From contig NC_135121.1 in assembly GCF_050908995.1 (NCBI RefSeq), positions 6,448,001 through 6,512,000 on the forward strand: a stretch of 64,000 nucleotides of DNA, given 5' to 3'. This DNA is from Andrena cerasifolii (lineage: Eukaryota > Arthropoda > Insecta > Hymenoptera > Andrenidae). The translations under genes were made by a program, and so were the position numbers. The notes beneath the pieces were generated by a model, which was given only the letters and a program-made list of their open reading frames with translations, had not been told where the DNA came from and searched no databases. Shown here one piece after another: positions 52,066-63,325 of the stretch (position 1 is its first letter; each line of letters begins with the position of its first letter).

Positions 52066-52343
52066 GAAACAAATCGTCTTCAGGTACTACTGTTAATGAT
52101 TGTCGAGTTGGGGTTTTTCAAATACCTGTTATGGAAGAACATATGATCGATGTGGTATCAAGCGTATCAAATAACTTTCTCCACAAGGATCTCACTTGGA
52201 ACACATCTCCCGATATACAAATAGGGATTATAGTTCGAAAAGATAACGTTTGGTCACGAAGTTTAGAAAAGACAAAGACAAGACTGCAGCATATTTCGCA
52301 AGAGGGAGGTGGATACAATTCGTCGAAATTAATCTGGGGTTGA
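52066..52343 (+). CDS. Candidate terminal exon of an unknown gene
   Basis: An AT-rich, pyrimidine-containing stretch ends in TTTTCGCAG at 52057-52065, a good splice acceptor. The frame then runs open for 93 codons to a TGA: GNKSSSGTTVNDCRVGVFQI, then PVMEEHMIDVVSSVSNNFLH, and ending NSSKLIWG. The composition is protein-like and not repetitive. The exon would begin in the second codon position. I do not recognise the protein. A 79-codon frame on the opposite strand overlaps, which lowers confidence, and no close AATAAA follows. If real, the gene extends upstream beyond the repeat cluster at 51508-51915. Confidence 0.3.
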
Positions 52344-53620
52344 AATAAGCCACCCATTTAAATGTTGACATGCCTAACTTGAAATTTGTCTTCGAGTCAT
52401 TCTAATGAAATACCACATTTCACACCATAGACGCCGAGTTTTTTCAAACTTGCAGTATTTTTCAGTAATCACGACTAATTAATTCATTCGAATTAATAGC
52501 CTGCTAGCTGAAACAGTTTTCAAGTTACTAAATGTCAGTTTTAAAAAATCCAGCAAAATAGTTTTCATGTTACTATTTTTATTTCGATATTTCATCTCTG
52601 CTTTCAGGCAGTATCTTATGTAAATGTATACTCATTTTGAAGCTGAGAAATGCTGACCTACAGTTTATACAAGAAATTGTAATTATTTTGAATATAAGCA
52701 GTAATAATCAAAGATGAACTTTAATCTGCATTGCAAAGTTAATATGCATATGTAAATACGACGGGGAGCCATTGAGAAATAAAATTTAATGAAATTAAAA
52801 TGAAAAATGTGCACATGTGTTTGTTACTTTTAAAAGGATAATTCTCAGAAGCAAATTTAAGATATTTTTTTTTCCATCCATATTTTCCAGTGAATATCAC
52901 ACAACTAAAAAGACTTGAGCTCATTTTTTGAACCTTTACATAACCCAGACCTTATTCTTGGAATTAGGTTTTCATGTTCCTGCAGAGAGAAGTTTGAGCG
53001 CGATGAATTTCTGAAACATGTTTCTCATAGCACACTGTTTAAACAAGAGCTTCCATTTATTACAAATCCATTTTTCTTCGTGTGAATTTTCTATTATACA
53101 CTGCTTACATTATGTGGGGGGGGGGGGCATTATCTTATTGCTAGTATAATATGTAGTTCAGCTGTTGTACGCATAAATATGTAAATACACGTTTTACACC
53201 TAACTCTTTCCTACGGATTTTCTTTATAAACTTGACCCCCTTCCTTTTTTCCAATTTTTACATCGTAAAAGCAGAAAAGTACTTCACAATGCTTCAAAAA
53301 GTACTTCATAAACAGTTTTATGCGCATGGTAGCAATGCTAGCTAACAAAATGTAGATGTAAAGAATTTTTTCCAGTATTTCTTTCTTCCATCTTAAACAC
53401 ATCCTGAGAATGCTGCTTCTATACCGATTCCAAATGCAATTTATAAGAAAACAATGTTGAATTTTTCGCGACAGGATGGTCGGACAAACCGTGCTTCATG
53501 AACTAAATGAAACTAAATGAATGAAAATGAGAGACTCGTAAACACGTATTATAAAATTTTCAATTAAAAGCGATCAGTGGTCTTGAAAACCCGAATACTC
53601 TCCATTTATCGCTCCTCTTA
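52344..53620. other. No gene seen
   Basis: AT-rich; a homopolymer of 12 G at 53116-53127 stands out. Short minus frames (52739-52924, 53211-53402) are unrecognised. Confidence 0.45.
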
Positions 53621-54036
53621 CAAGGAGAGTATTTTAGGTGTCCGCCTCCGATCATTTTGATTTTTAGATATGTTATAGAGGACCGAAAAATAAGAAATAC
53701 GTATTTTTATCCCGTTTTCATATTTGGGGGGTGAAAACTGCGTTCAAAGTTAGGGTTGAAAAATCATTTTTGTGGGATATCTCGAGAACTATTAGACATA
53801 GGGGAATAGTGTCAATGGACGAATTTTGTGTCTTTGAATGCGAAATATGACTGACTCACCAGATTTTCAAAAATCCACAGAAATGATTTTTCAACCCTAA
53901 CTATGAACGCAGTTTTCACCCCCCAAATATGAAAACGGGAAAAAATAAAAAAACACGTATTTCTTATTTTTCGGTCCTCTATAACATATCCAAAAATCAA
54001 AATGATCGGAGGCGGACACCTAAAATACTCTCCTTG
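53621..54036. mobile_element. CAAGG-type foldback with TTA duplication
   Basis: CAAGGAGAGTATTTTAGGTG is mirrored at the right end, with TTA on both sides (53618-53620, 54037-54039). Arms of about 170 bp contain GTCCGCCTCCGATCATTTTG, TTTTTCGGTCCTCTATA and AACATATCCAAAAATCA (right arm orientation). The central part holds GGGATATCTCGAGAACTATT. GAATACTCTCC just outside the left end (53593-53603) repeats terminal sequence. Confidence 0.85.
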
Positions 54037-54039
54037 TTA

Positions 54040-55500
54040 GTCTATTTTAGCTTAGTTTAGCTTGAGTTTAGTCTTAGCTTGCTTTCCTCTTACCTTTCCT
54101 TTCCTAATGTCACGCTCTGGCACTTTACACCGAGCTTAGGCATAACAGCAGCTACAGCTGGGCCTCGCCTTCACCATCCCACGTACCAAATTGCCGTAAT
54201 AAAGACTAAATAATAAATAAAACAAAACTAAATTTACTACGCCTCCATAATATTATAGAAAAGTATTCGCGACAGCGTCAGAACGTCTACCAGGCTACCG
54301 CCAAACACCATCGTTCATCCTACCGCCGTTGTTCAAGGGAAATCAGCCGACCAGTGTGTTGTCGCAGACAAATCAGAACGAGAAAATCGGGCAATAAAGG
54401 TGGCCTTCCATTAACTCGACCGGGAGGATGGTGGACTTTGCCCTTTCTGATCTTTCAACCGACCGAAATGGAAGTTACACCCGAGGAGGGAGTCGCAGTA
54501 AGTATCCGAGTGTAATATAACCGGGTGGCAGTGGATTAGAAGAGGTCTGGAAGCTTTGGTAGATCGGTCGGACTCGTGTTCAAGTGGCTCTGGTTGCGGG
54601 ATGGTCCGACTCCTTTGCCGAGATTAGCTTAGTTACAGATAACTAAGTCGGAATCCGGAGGAGCTGAAGATACAGCTGGAAGAAAATAGGTAAGGAGATG
54701 AAGGAAAGGGGCGCGGGACAGGGGGGGTGGCGGAGGGGGCGTAGATGGAACGATAGAAAGAGGAAAATCAGGGCGGAATCCTCGGAAGCCAGGAAAAGTG
54801 GCAGCCCCTGAGATCGGTTTACCTCCACAGAGAATTACAGGCACGTATGCATACACGACCACAAATGACCGCGAATCGCTGGTAAGAAGTTTGATTATCT
54901 TTCCGGTCGCTAGCAGAAGGCAAAGTGGCGTCGGCCGGATATTTCTGGAGCGGCTGAGAAGGATATTGTGATCCGTGCGGTGAAACAGCCGCTGGCTGGC
55001 CAGCCCTTTGCGCAGGCCGATGTCTCGCAATATTACACGGTCACGTTGGCATACGGAGAGGGACGAGACGCTGGTAGGGTCGGGCTAGCCGAGCAGAGAC
55101 AGCCAAACAGGATCTCTAGCCCTGCACGGGGTTAATTGTCTTGCCAATGTAGGATTAGCAGGCCCAAGAGCAGGTCTTACTGGCCTGCCTCGTGGTCGCT
55201 TACCTCCCTTAACCAACGGGCGCAAACTTTAACTTCCTCTCTCCTCTGACCTTTTCCATGCAGAAGCACTTCCATCGATCGCTCCTTCGAATATCCCGCC
55301 TTCTGCTTTCTCGTTCTCGCGCTGATGCCGTCTTTCCTCCTTCGACGACCCACGCAAGTTTGCTCACCTTTCGCGAATTTCAGGCTCAATGCGGCCCTGG
55401 AATGAAGACCATGAGCAGTGCCCGACTCAACAGGCAATCGATGAGCAGTTGTCGCCTGGAAACCTGCTCATAAGGCCCCTCAGGCCCCCGCCCCTCCAAA
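54040..55500. other. GC-rich island without identified gene
   Basis: From about 54260 to 55490 the composition is balanced to GC-rich and apparently unique. Frames of 60-133 codons lie on both strands (54629-55030 minus is the longest) with no recognisable domain. A pyrimidine-rich run ending CCATGCAG near 55261 resembles a splice acceptor, but no supporting frame follows clearly. Regulatory or exonic host DNA is possible. Confidence 0.4.
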
Positions 55501-56496
55501 AAACATGATTTTAGCCAAACACTATATATTTTGGGATTCTCATAATGTCATACCACACGCACGTTTTATTTGTACATCTTTTATGTATACGGGCTGTCCC
55601 AGAACGTTTGCCACCTGGGACTTTTTCCTTAAATGCGCCACTGGCCATGAGGCACAGTTGGCGCTGCTGTTAGAGCAGGCCCGGCCAACTGGTCGATTTG
55701 AGAGCTGGAGCGCTGCTCCTTGCGGCTCCCAAATCGCAGGTGAACCTTTCCGGGTGGGGAAATTGTAGTACTGTGCGTGTAGGCTCGTACTCATAGGTTT
55801 AGATAACTGGCACTCTTTGGGCTCCAGTGTTTGCCACTAAAATAGTTTGTTTCATATTCAACTTTTTTAGTTACATTTACTTATTTATTTGAATTTTAAT
55901 TTTTCCGTGTGTAGGTTCTGTGTTTCTCACTTTGCATAAATTTTTATTTAAATCATTTTGTTCTTTACAAAATTATATGCATTGGTGTAAGTAACGAGAT
56001 CTCCAAATACTTTTTGTTTATAAACAAATAAAATGAATGCTAAGAAATTACAGAGCATGTGGTACAGAAATAATTCATAAATTGCGAAATTAGCAGTATT
56101 TTTGCGTAATCGCGGGAAAGTTTCAATCAATTTTACGAATATTTGAAGTTTCGATTAAAATTTCTTCAAAATATTCGTGAAATGAATCCAAGATATTTCC
56201 CTGATTTTCCATTCGACCCTTCTATTTAAGGGGGTAAGTTACCCTCGATAACCCTAAAAAAGGCCTTTTTCAAACGCAATTTGTAAAGTGATAAATAACA
56301 GTGGAGAGAACGTTTTTCTCTAGTTTTAATCGTTATTCTATGAGCTTAAACACAAAAAAAAGAAAAGTCTAAATATTCGCATTGCCCCACTACGGACCGC
56401 GGCTCACGGAGGCGTGGTCTGTGGCTCCCGATAGCTGTGCAACTCCGACCTCCCCAAAAAGCGCCTCCTAGAGCCACGAGCTGGTCAAGCCTGTGC
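55501..56496. other. No gene; scattered MITE-like words
   Basis: GGCTGTCCCAGAACGTTTGC (55590-55609) and the GC-rich AGGCCCGGCCAACTGGTCG (55677-55695) look like element termini without partners. TTAAGGGGGTAAGTTACCCT at about 56225 is a TTAA-type terminus without visible right end. AT-rich otherwise. Confidence 0.4.
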
Positions 56497-56819
56497 CAGG
56501 GCCGAATTAAGATTTTCGGGGCCCGGGGCCATCAAACCTTTCAGGGCCCTATTGGTTGAAAAGCGGTGGAAATGTAACAATTTTTTGTAATAAAACACAA
56601 TAAAATACGTAAATGATGAAAAATAATGATTTACAAATAAATAATATTAAAAGACAAACATCGAAGAAATATTTTAAAATAAACATTTAGTGCGATTTCT
56701 AATTGTTTCAAAAGGGAAGGAGTAAACTAAATTTCATTCAATTATTTTTCCATATAAATGGATGGCATAGAATGGGGCCCCATAGACCCCCGGCTGCACC
56801 CCCCCTTTATCCGGCCTTG
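56497..56819. mobile_element. hAT-type MITE, CAGGGCCG ends
   Basis: CAGGGCCGAATTAAGATTTT at the left is the inverse of the right end, CTTTATCCGGCCTTG. The flanking octamers GCCTGTGC and GCCTATGC differ at one position. Subterminal GGGGCCCGGGGCC and GGGGCCCC blocks fit this MITE class. The interior is AT-rich. Confidence 0.85.
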
Positions 56820-56827
56820 GCCTATGC

Positions 56828-59270
56828 TGGAGTATCGCTTACCCGAGGTCTCCCGGGCCAGATGGGATTTCATTATCGGTTCCTTTTGTTCGAAAGGCAA
56901 AAATCTCAGACCTTGAGGCCATTTTTCGAGGTGATCCCATTTGATTCTGAAGTTGAAAATGATTGATCCGTCTTGGTGAGATCTTTCCAAGGGTGTTTAG
57001 CAATCGCTGCACATTCGTAGGTCAGTAATCGCCTTGCAGACTTAACATCCTTGCCACTATGTTACTTTTTCTCTTGTTTTTAGTCTACTCCCTGTCTCCT
57101 GGTGCGTTTCTTTTGCGGATTAGTCCATTGCTCTCCGCTCTTGCGCGAACTGCGTGTTGCTATCTGGAGCTTCGCTGTAGGTTTCGTTCTACGTAGGCCA
57201 CTCTGATACTGTTACGTACCCCGACCACATCAGAGTTCCGGATTTCAGAGGAACTGTTGCCTCTGATGAATGGGATCACATGCTTCTTGAGGAGACTCTG
57301 TACGGTGTACCGAGCTCGAACAATAGTTTGCAGATGTACCGGAGACAGTCAGTTTGGAAACTTTCTGACTATTGTAGCTTGGGAATTTTGATCATACGAA
57401 TGGTGGAAGAGTTGTGCAGAAGAATTGGCAACGTTTTCAGAGTGGTATCTATATTTTTATGTTTTCATAAATATTTAGATTTATGTTTGATGATCTGCCC
57501 TACCTTTCTTGTTACACACAATTCTCTTTGCGTAATTAACTTTTTTCATGCGATAACCTCTGCTTTATTTCATCGAAGAGTCAACATAATTTGAATGTGT
57601 GGGTTATTTCTACTTGCTCATAATTTCTTATATTAAATATTCTTATGTTCAAGAGATGTGCTTACGAAGGAAATGTAACAGTAAATCAATATCATAGTGA
57701 TTCAAATGATACACTTTAGATAATAAAAGCGAACTACCTTGCGAGTTATCTTCCGTATAGCGTAGGATTTTCACCGAATTCGAATTATTCTGGGAATTAT
57801 AGCAGCTTGAAGAATTGACTTTAATTTTTTAAATAAAAATTTGCACTGAAATCGCATAATTGAAATATAAAGAAAATCCTACGCTACCTGGATGATAATA
57901 TATTCCAGTTTATATACTTTTTTGTATTTCCATCTCAGATGATCCAGCCATTCCCGGGGGTGTGGGCCAGTGTTTTGCAGTGCTCCGGGAAGCCATTTTG
58001 TTCACCGCCATCTAGTACAATTTTTCAAAAAAAAAAAAAAAATTCTAGCAAAATAAAGATTGCTTTAAAACTGTTTAAAAAATCCAAGCCCTATGTTTGT
58101 ATTCACACGAACAAAAAAATCCCTTGCTTTGTCTTTTGTTAGTGGTCTCAGGGTGGGGTGCCCGTTAAAAGGATCTAAAATTGTTCACGAATTCCCTGAG
58201 AAAACCTTCTCGGTTTAATGGTCACCGGGATCGATTAATCAGATTTGGGCATGCTGTATCTAATGAGTGGACGCTAGTAAATGGCTTGGCGGATCATAAA
58301 AAGCATGTATTGGTTATCCCCAGTAGCGGTACTGGAGGGTCAGCTAAGCCTGGTTTTCAATGTTTCAGTATGTTGTTCCGCGTGCAGGCCTTAGTTACAT
58401 GGAGCTGAAGAGAAGGGCAACAGAATGGTTGAGACTAGGCTGTGCTGACGTTGAAAGATGGTGGTGCTCCTTCTCTCTGGCAGCTGCTTCCAGCATGATA
58501 TAGCACCATCCGAACGCGCTGATAGATCCAATTTACAGGGCGCCTTTAACACACCGACCCACACCCGAAACTTCAGCTCCCACCTTGACTTCGTTCACAG
58601 GGAGGAAGACAATTTTTAACTTCCCAAACCTCCCGCTTCAGTTCACTTCTCGACCGATGGGGAATGATATAAGCACTTTCCTCGCATCCCACCGGCTAAC
58701 TTATTTCTTAAGGAGGAATTAACCTCCTTCCAGGAAAACTGCAGGAACGTCTAAGGGCAGTCCCCATGAGATTGATAACCAAGGCACGAGAATCTTCTAC
58801 GCATGATGATTCGAAAATCTTCTTTCACAGTCTGAACAAGTTGTGGAGAAGTGTCTACTCGCGAGCAACGTGTTTTTTAGTTGGCCTCCTCTTCTCCTGA
58901 TGCTGCTTAAGTTATTTCTGTGATAAGATACGGTAGTGAAAATTTAACAGTGCTTGTAAAAAGACTAAGGAGACAATAATTGTGTTTTGTAATGTTAATT
59001 GAAACATAGGTATGATTTTCTGACGTTAATATTCCTCATGGCATCCACCCCTCAGGGTGAAATGATCCCTGGCTGTTCTGCGGCTATTAGTGGTGCTATT
59101 TCTTAATATCGATGGTCAGAAGTTCAGCCCCTATGACGTTAAGTGTCGCACGAAGTGCCATGTAAATACCAGTGCTGTGTGTGTTGTAAACAAAAAAAAA
59201 TCAGAATTACTGCCTTTTATCTAAGGTATGTTCTTTTTCAATGTTGTATAACTTTTTCATGAACGGCTTA
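56828..59270. other. No supported gene
   Basis: Mixed composition. Frames at 57280-57594 (104 codons) and 58181-58408 (75 codons) on the plus strand have no domain I recognise. TCCTACGCTA occurs inverted at about 57760-57770 and 57876-57886, bracketing 120 bp of AT-rich DNA with further weak symmetry. The 58430-58900 stretch is balanced in composition and otherwise featureless. Confidence 0.4.
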
Positions 59271-59696
59271 CAAGATTCCGAAGCCGAAAATTCAAAAAAT
59301 TCTGAAACTTTGTGAAAATTTAGGGGATTTACTCCTGATTACAACGCAATTTTTGTTTGCTGCCCAAATTCACTAGAAGGGGTGAAATTAACCCCTGAAA
59401 ATTCGGCTGTTTTCCGATTTTGTGTTACAACTCCCGAAGTGTAAGAGATAGAAAAAAAGTTTCAAGACAGAAGTTACTTCTTTTAATTAGATCTATTATT
59501 TGACAAAAAAATTATTTTACAGTTCGCGAGTTATAGCACAAATTCGGAAAATAACCGGATTTTCAGGGGTCAAATACACCCCTTTAAAATGAATTTGGGC
59601 AGCAAACAAAAATTGCGTGATAATCGGGAGATAATTCCCTACATGTTCACGAAGTTTCAGAATTTTTTAAATTTCCGGGTTTCGGGTGTTCCCTTG
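59271..59696. mobile_element. CAAGG-type foldback with TTA duplication
   Basis: TTA lies on both sides (59268-59270, 59697-59699). The right end is the inverse of CAAGGGAACACCCGAAAC and the left end is CAAGATTCCGAAGCCG. The arms share AAAAAATTCTGAAACTT, CGCAATTTTTGTTTGCTGCC, CCAAATTCA and ACCCCTGAAAATYCGG. The left terminus has lost bases relative to the right. Confidence 0.78.
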
Positions 59697-59699
59697 TTA

Positions 59700-62600
59700 G
59701 TGTGACAGCTGTTTTTTCCCCGGTTTTATTAACAATTCAACAATAATTTAATATATATGTTTCGTTACCGAATGTAATAATTTAACGTTATATTCGACCA
59801 CTGAATGTGAGTTGGATGTTTGGGCGGTTTGGGGTCATATGATCCCTCTCTAGTAGGGTAACGTGATCCCAGGAGCCCCAGGAGGTACGCGAAAAAATTT
59901 GGGTCTGTGAAGCTGATCTCATTTTCTTTTGTTTCTTACTTGATTTTAAGTACTTCTACTCATTGATTATATACCAAAAGTATCTAAGATTTGATTATTT
60001 TTAAAAATTGTTTTAATTTATTATGGTCGCATATTTTGTGACTCAGTTCAATTTCTGTTTTTATTTAAACAAATCAATGTTTTTTAATGTTCGTCTTATT
60101 CGTTATCAGTAGATATAAAATGATCCTAGGGTTTATTTTCCTAAGCATCCCTCGTAGGGATCATTTTATACATGTAGGTGTACAAAATGATCATTTAGTA
60201 TGCGTTCGCAAAAATGCGAGTAAAAAATGTAATTGATCAGGTAGCTAAATTTGATCTAAACCGATAATAAGCTAGATAAATTAACTTGCATTACATTAAC
60301 TTTTATTTAAATAATGTGCGTTTGTATTTTTTATATGAATTACGTTTTAAGGGGGTTCGTTTTAGACACATTTCCCCTAGTTGTGCTTCCTTATTTGTTA
60401 GGCAAGCAAGGTTTTAGATAAAAATGAAATAGCAGCTCTGAAACATTAATATGTTCTCTCGAATGGAGAAACAGTTTGACACAACGGTCAATTGATTTTG
60501 TCGTGGTTTAGCTTAGCAGTCTCGTGTCACAACACACTATGAAAATCAGCAAAATCTACTTCAGGCTTCTTTAATTATTGCCAATTGGGACACGCGTTGA
60601 TTGTCCATTGAAAATTTCAGTGGAAGACGGTCCTTCAAAACTGTATTCTGATGTTATTTAAAGATACTAAAAATAATAATTACGTGCTGACTCATCTTTG
60701 CTTTAGTTGGCATCGTTACCTGTGCAGTTACAGTGAAGGCTCCAATTCATAAATTTGCACACATGAATATTTAATCAACAAAATTTATAAAATTAAAAGT
60801 CAAAATACACCGGAGAGTTGATTTATTAGTAAAGATAATTGGATGTATCGTAAATCAAATTTGTTGCAAGAGGAAAATTCAAAATTAAAGGATATATATA
60901 GTAACCAATTTTTTATTTAGAATTACATATAACACCCGTTTAATGAAAAAAATATATTCGTCGTACGAGTATGCCACAACTTTGCGTACGGGAAGGTACT
61001 AAATATCAGTTTTTGATTTTTACGCCTGCGTTACACCCTTTCGAATAATCTGAAAAAATTAGACATCAATGACCACACAAAGCCGCCAAAACTGTAAAAA
61101 TATAAAAGTTGTAATTTGACAATTTTACTTTGAAATCATCATTTTTAATATTTTCGAATTTTTTAAAATTCGGTTTTGCCACTGAAAATTCTGAAAAAAT
61201 TCACAGACACGTGTATGAATGGGCAGAAGGCCTCTGATTTTTTATATAAATTTCTATTCAATAGAACAAAAGTAATGGAGCTTGAACTGTAAATAACGTT
61301 TCACCCTGTAACTACCCTAGTAGTAGGGGTATCGGGTTGAAACTTGGCAGAAATAGTTTTCTTAGAGGAACCTATCGATTGCCGCAAACAAAGTTCAATT
61401 TAGTTTGGGGGCACTTTTCACTATGCTTATCCGGCTGCACCCTTTGGGGCGACAATCACTCAGCTTTATATTCGATATATCTGTAGCACCAATGGCTCTA
61501 GTTTGTGAAGGTCAAAGATGGAGGGCAGTTAATCAATACTTTTCCAACTGGGTAACAAAAGCTTTACGGTAGCGTTCATGATTTGATAGAACTTTATAAG
61601 CCCTTTCGCTCAAAAACCATAAACTCGTAGTCACGTTTTTTAACAATACACCGTTGCACTTGCCTTGCCAGCAGAAAATCTAGAAAGGTGTCCACGAGGA
61701 GCCTTATCATAACTTTGTTGCGTCGTAACATCTCTTATCACGTTCTTGCCCTCTGATTAACTGACATGCCAGCTTCTGAACCGTTTCTCATTTTCAGCAC
61801 CCCGTGCTAATACACGTACGCGCGTCATAACTTCTGCCAAACGTACATCCGTCACTTCTGTCCTAATCTTCATTCGCGCGTATTATAAGGTTCGAGCGAT
61901 TAATCCAGCCGGAGCAATTAGCAGCGCAGAGGATTCGACAATCGGGCCATAGGCCTTGATTTCGGTGTCTGGAGGGTTGGACCAAACACCTCGTCAAGGT
62001 GGACGTGCCTGCGGCTCGTGTGAGACCAGCTGACCCCCGACGATTAATGGTAAACTTAATTACTGCATCTCCTCCCTCTCTGAGCTCGCATCGCATTTTC
62101 CACTCGCGCGCTATTTGCTTTTGTTTGCGCACCTATATATGAATGCGTGCAACAGTATAACAATGAATGGAAATTCAGGGGTATGGGATAGTTTCTAAAT
62201 TATAATGCATACCTAAACACTGAAGCTGGAAGATAGTGAAGTAATTTTCTTTGCTTTTGTACAGCAAAAGTACCACCACCACCGTTCATTTTGACCAGCA
62301 CTAATTGCAAAATACATAATATCAATTTCTACTATTTATTTCAATAATTTCACGTACAAGTAATGCAAGAATATATTTGCTTAAATTTATTAATATAAAG
62401 CAGCATTGTAGCATATTAACATAGCTATACAGCACATTCATTGCAGTAGACATTTTTTTTACAGTACGAAAGATTAACCACTTTAAAGAAAAGTCACAGA
62501 CGCACATATGTTTAAGTAGTTGCAAAAATAAGAAAATTACGAAGACACAAAAACTAAAAACAGTGCGGTGGCGGTTCTAGTGCCAAGGGTCATATTATTT

Positions 62601-62800
62601 ATTAGTGGCTGGATGTATGTATAAAAACGACGCTGGGCAGACAATTTTTCGTACAACATATTCGTATTTCGAAACCATTCAAATTATGCATGAAACATTT
62701 TGCATGTTGTCGAAGCTAAAGAATTAATTAGGTGATCTGTTACAGGTGAGATATTTTGTATCTCTATGCAAAGTTCTACTTGTCCCAACCTTTAAAAGCG
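59700..62800. other. No gene; small palindrome and a GC-rich patch
   Basis: AT-rich. At 60116-60169 TAAAATGATCCTAGGG pairs with CCCTCGTAGGGATCATTTTA; TGATCC words also occur at 59066 and 59840-59870. TTAAGGGGGTTCGTTTTAG at 60349 is another TTAA-type terminus without partner. A GC-richer, apparently unique patch lies at 61780-62140 (GCGATTAATCCAGCCGGAGC) with an unrecognised 89-codon minus frame. Confidence 0.4.
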
Positions 62801-62802
62801 TA

Positions 62803-63323
62803 TTGGGACATTCCACGAGAAATCGGACACTTTTTGGAACAACATTTCGGATGTGGCAACGCGGCGTCAAATTTCGACAATTTTTGCAAGGCCAATTTTA
62901 AAATGCCCATATTTTTGACAATTACACCATGAAGGGGAAGGATAGAACTATATTTTGTTTTTTTTTTCAGATTTTTAAAATCGCGCTCGTTGTTAAAAAA
63001 CTGCATTTGTTTAAAATAATTCCACAAAAATGGTTAAAAAAATTTGTTTCTAAAACTGAAATAATTTTTTCTTAAAACTTCAATGTCTTTTCTACAAATC
63101 GCCGTAAAACTCATCTCCATCCCTTTACTACTTTCACAATTATAATTTATTGAAAAAAAGTTAGCACTTACCTTCAAACATCTGTAAAATCGACATTTTT
63201 CAAAATTGTCAAAAATCCTTCGAGATATGTTTATATATCCCTAAAGACTACAACATATTCGAATTTCAGCCACATCCGAAATGATACTCCAAAAAGTGTC
63301 CGATTTCGCGTGGAATGTCTCAT
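62803..63323. mobile_element. TA-flanked mariner-like foldback element
   Basis: TTGGGACATTCCACGAGAAA, then TCGGACACTTTTTGGA at the left mirror TCCAAAAAGTGTCCGATTTC, then GCGTGGAATGTCTCA at the right. TA lies on both sides (62801-62802, 63324-63325). CATCCGAAATG-type blocks and AATTTCGACAATTTTTG/CAAAATTGTC are also mirrored. The arms are about 80-130 bp with a long AT-rich middle. The 83-codon minus frame is not a transposase. Confidence 0.75.
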
Positions 63324-63325
63324 TA

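Noticed and set aside
57755..57890. TCCTACGCTA inverted pair as a MITE
   Set aside because: Only about ten bases mirror reliably and no target duplication is seen.
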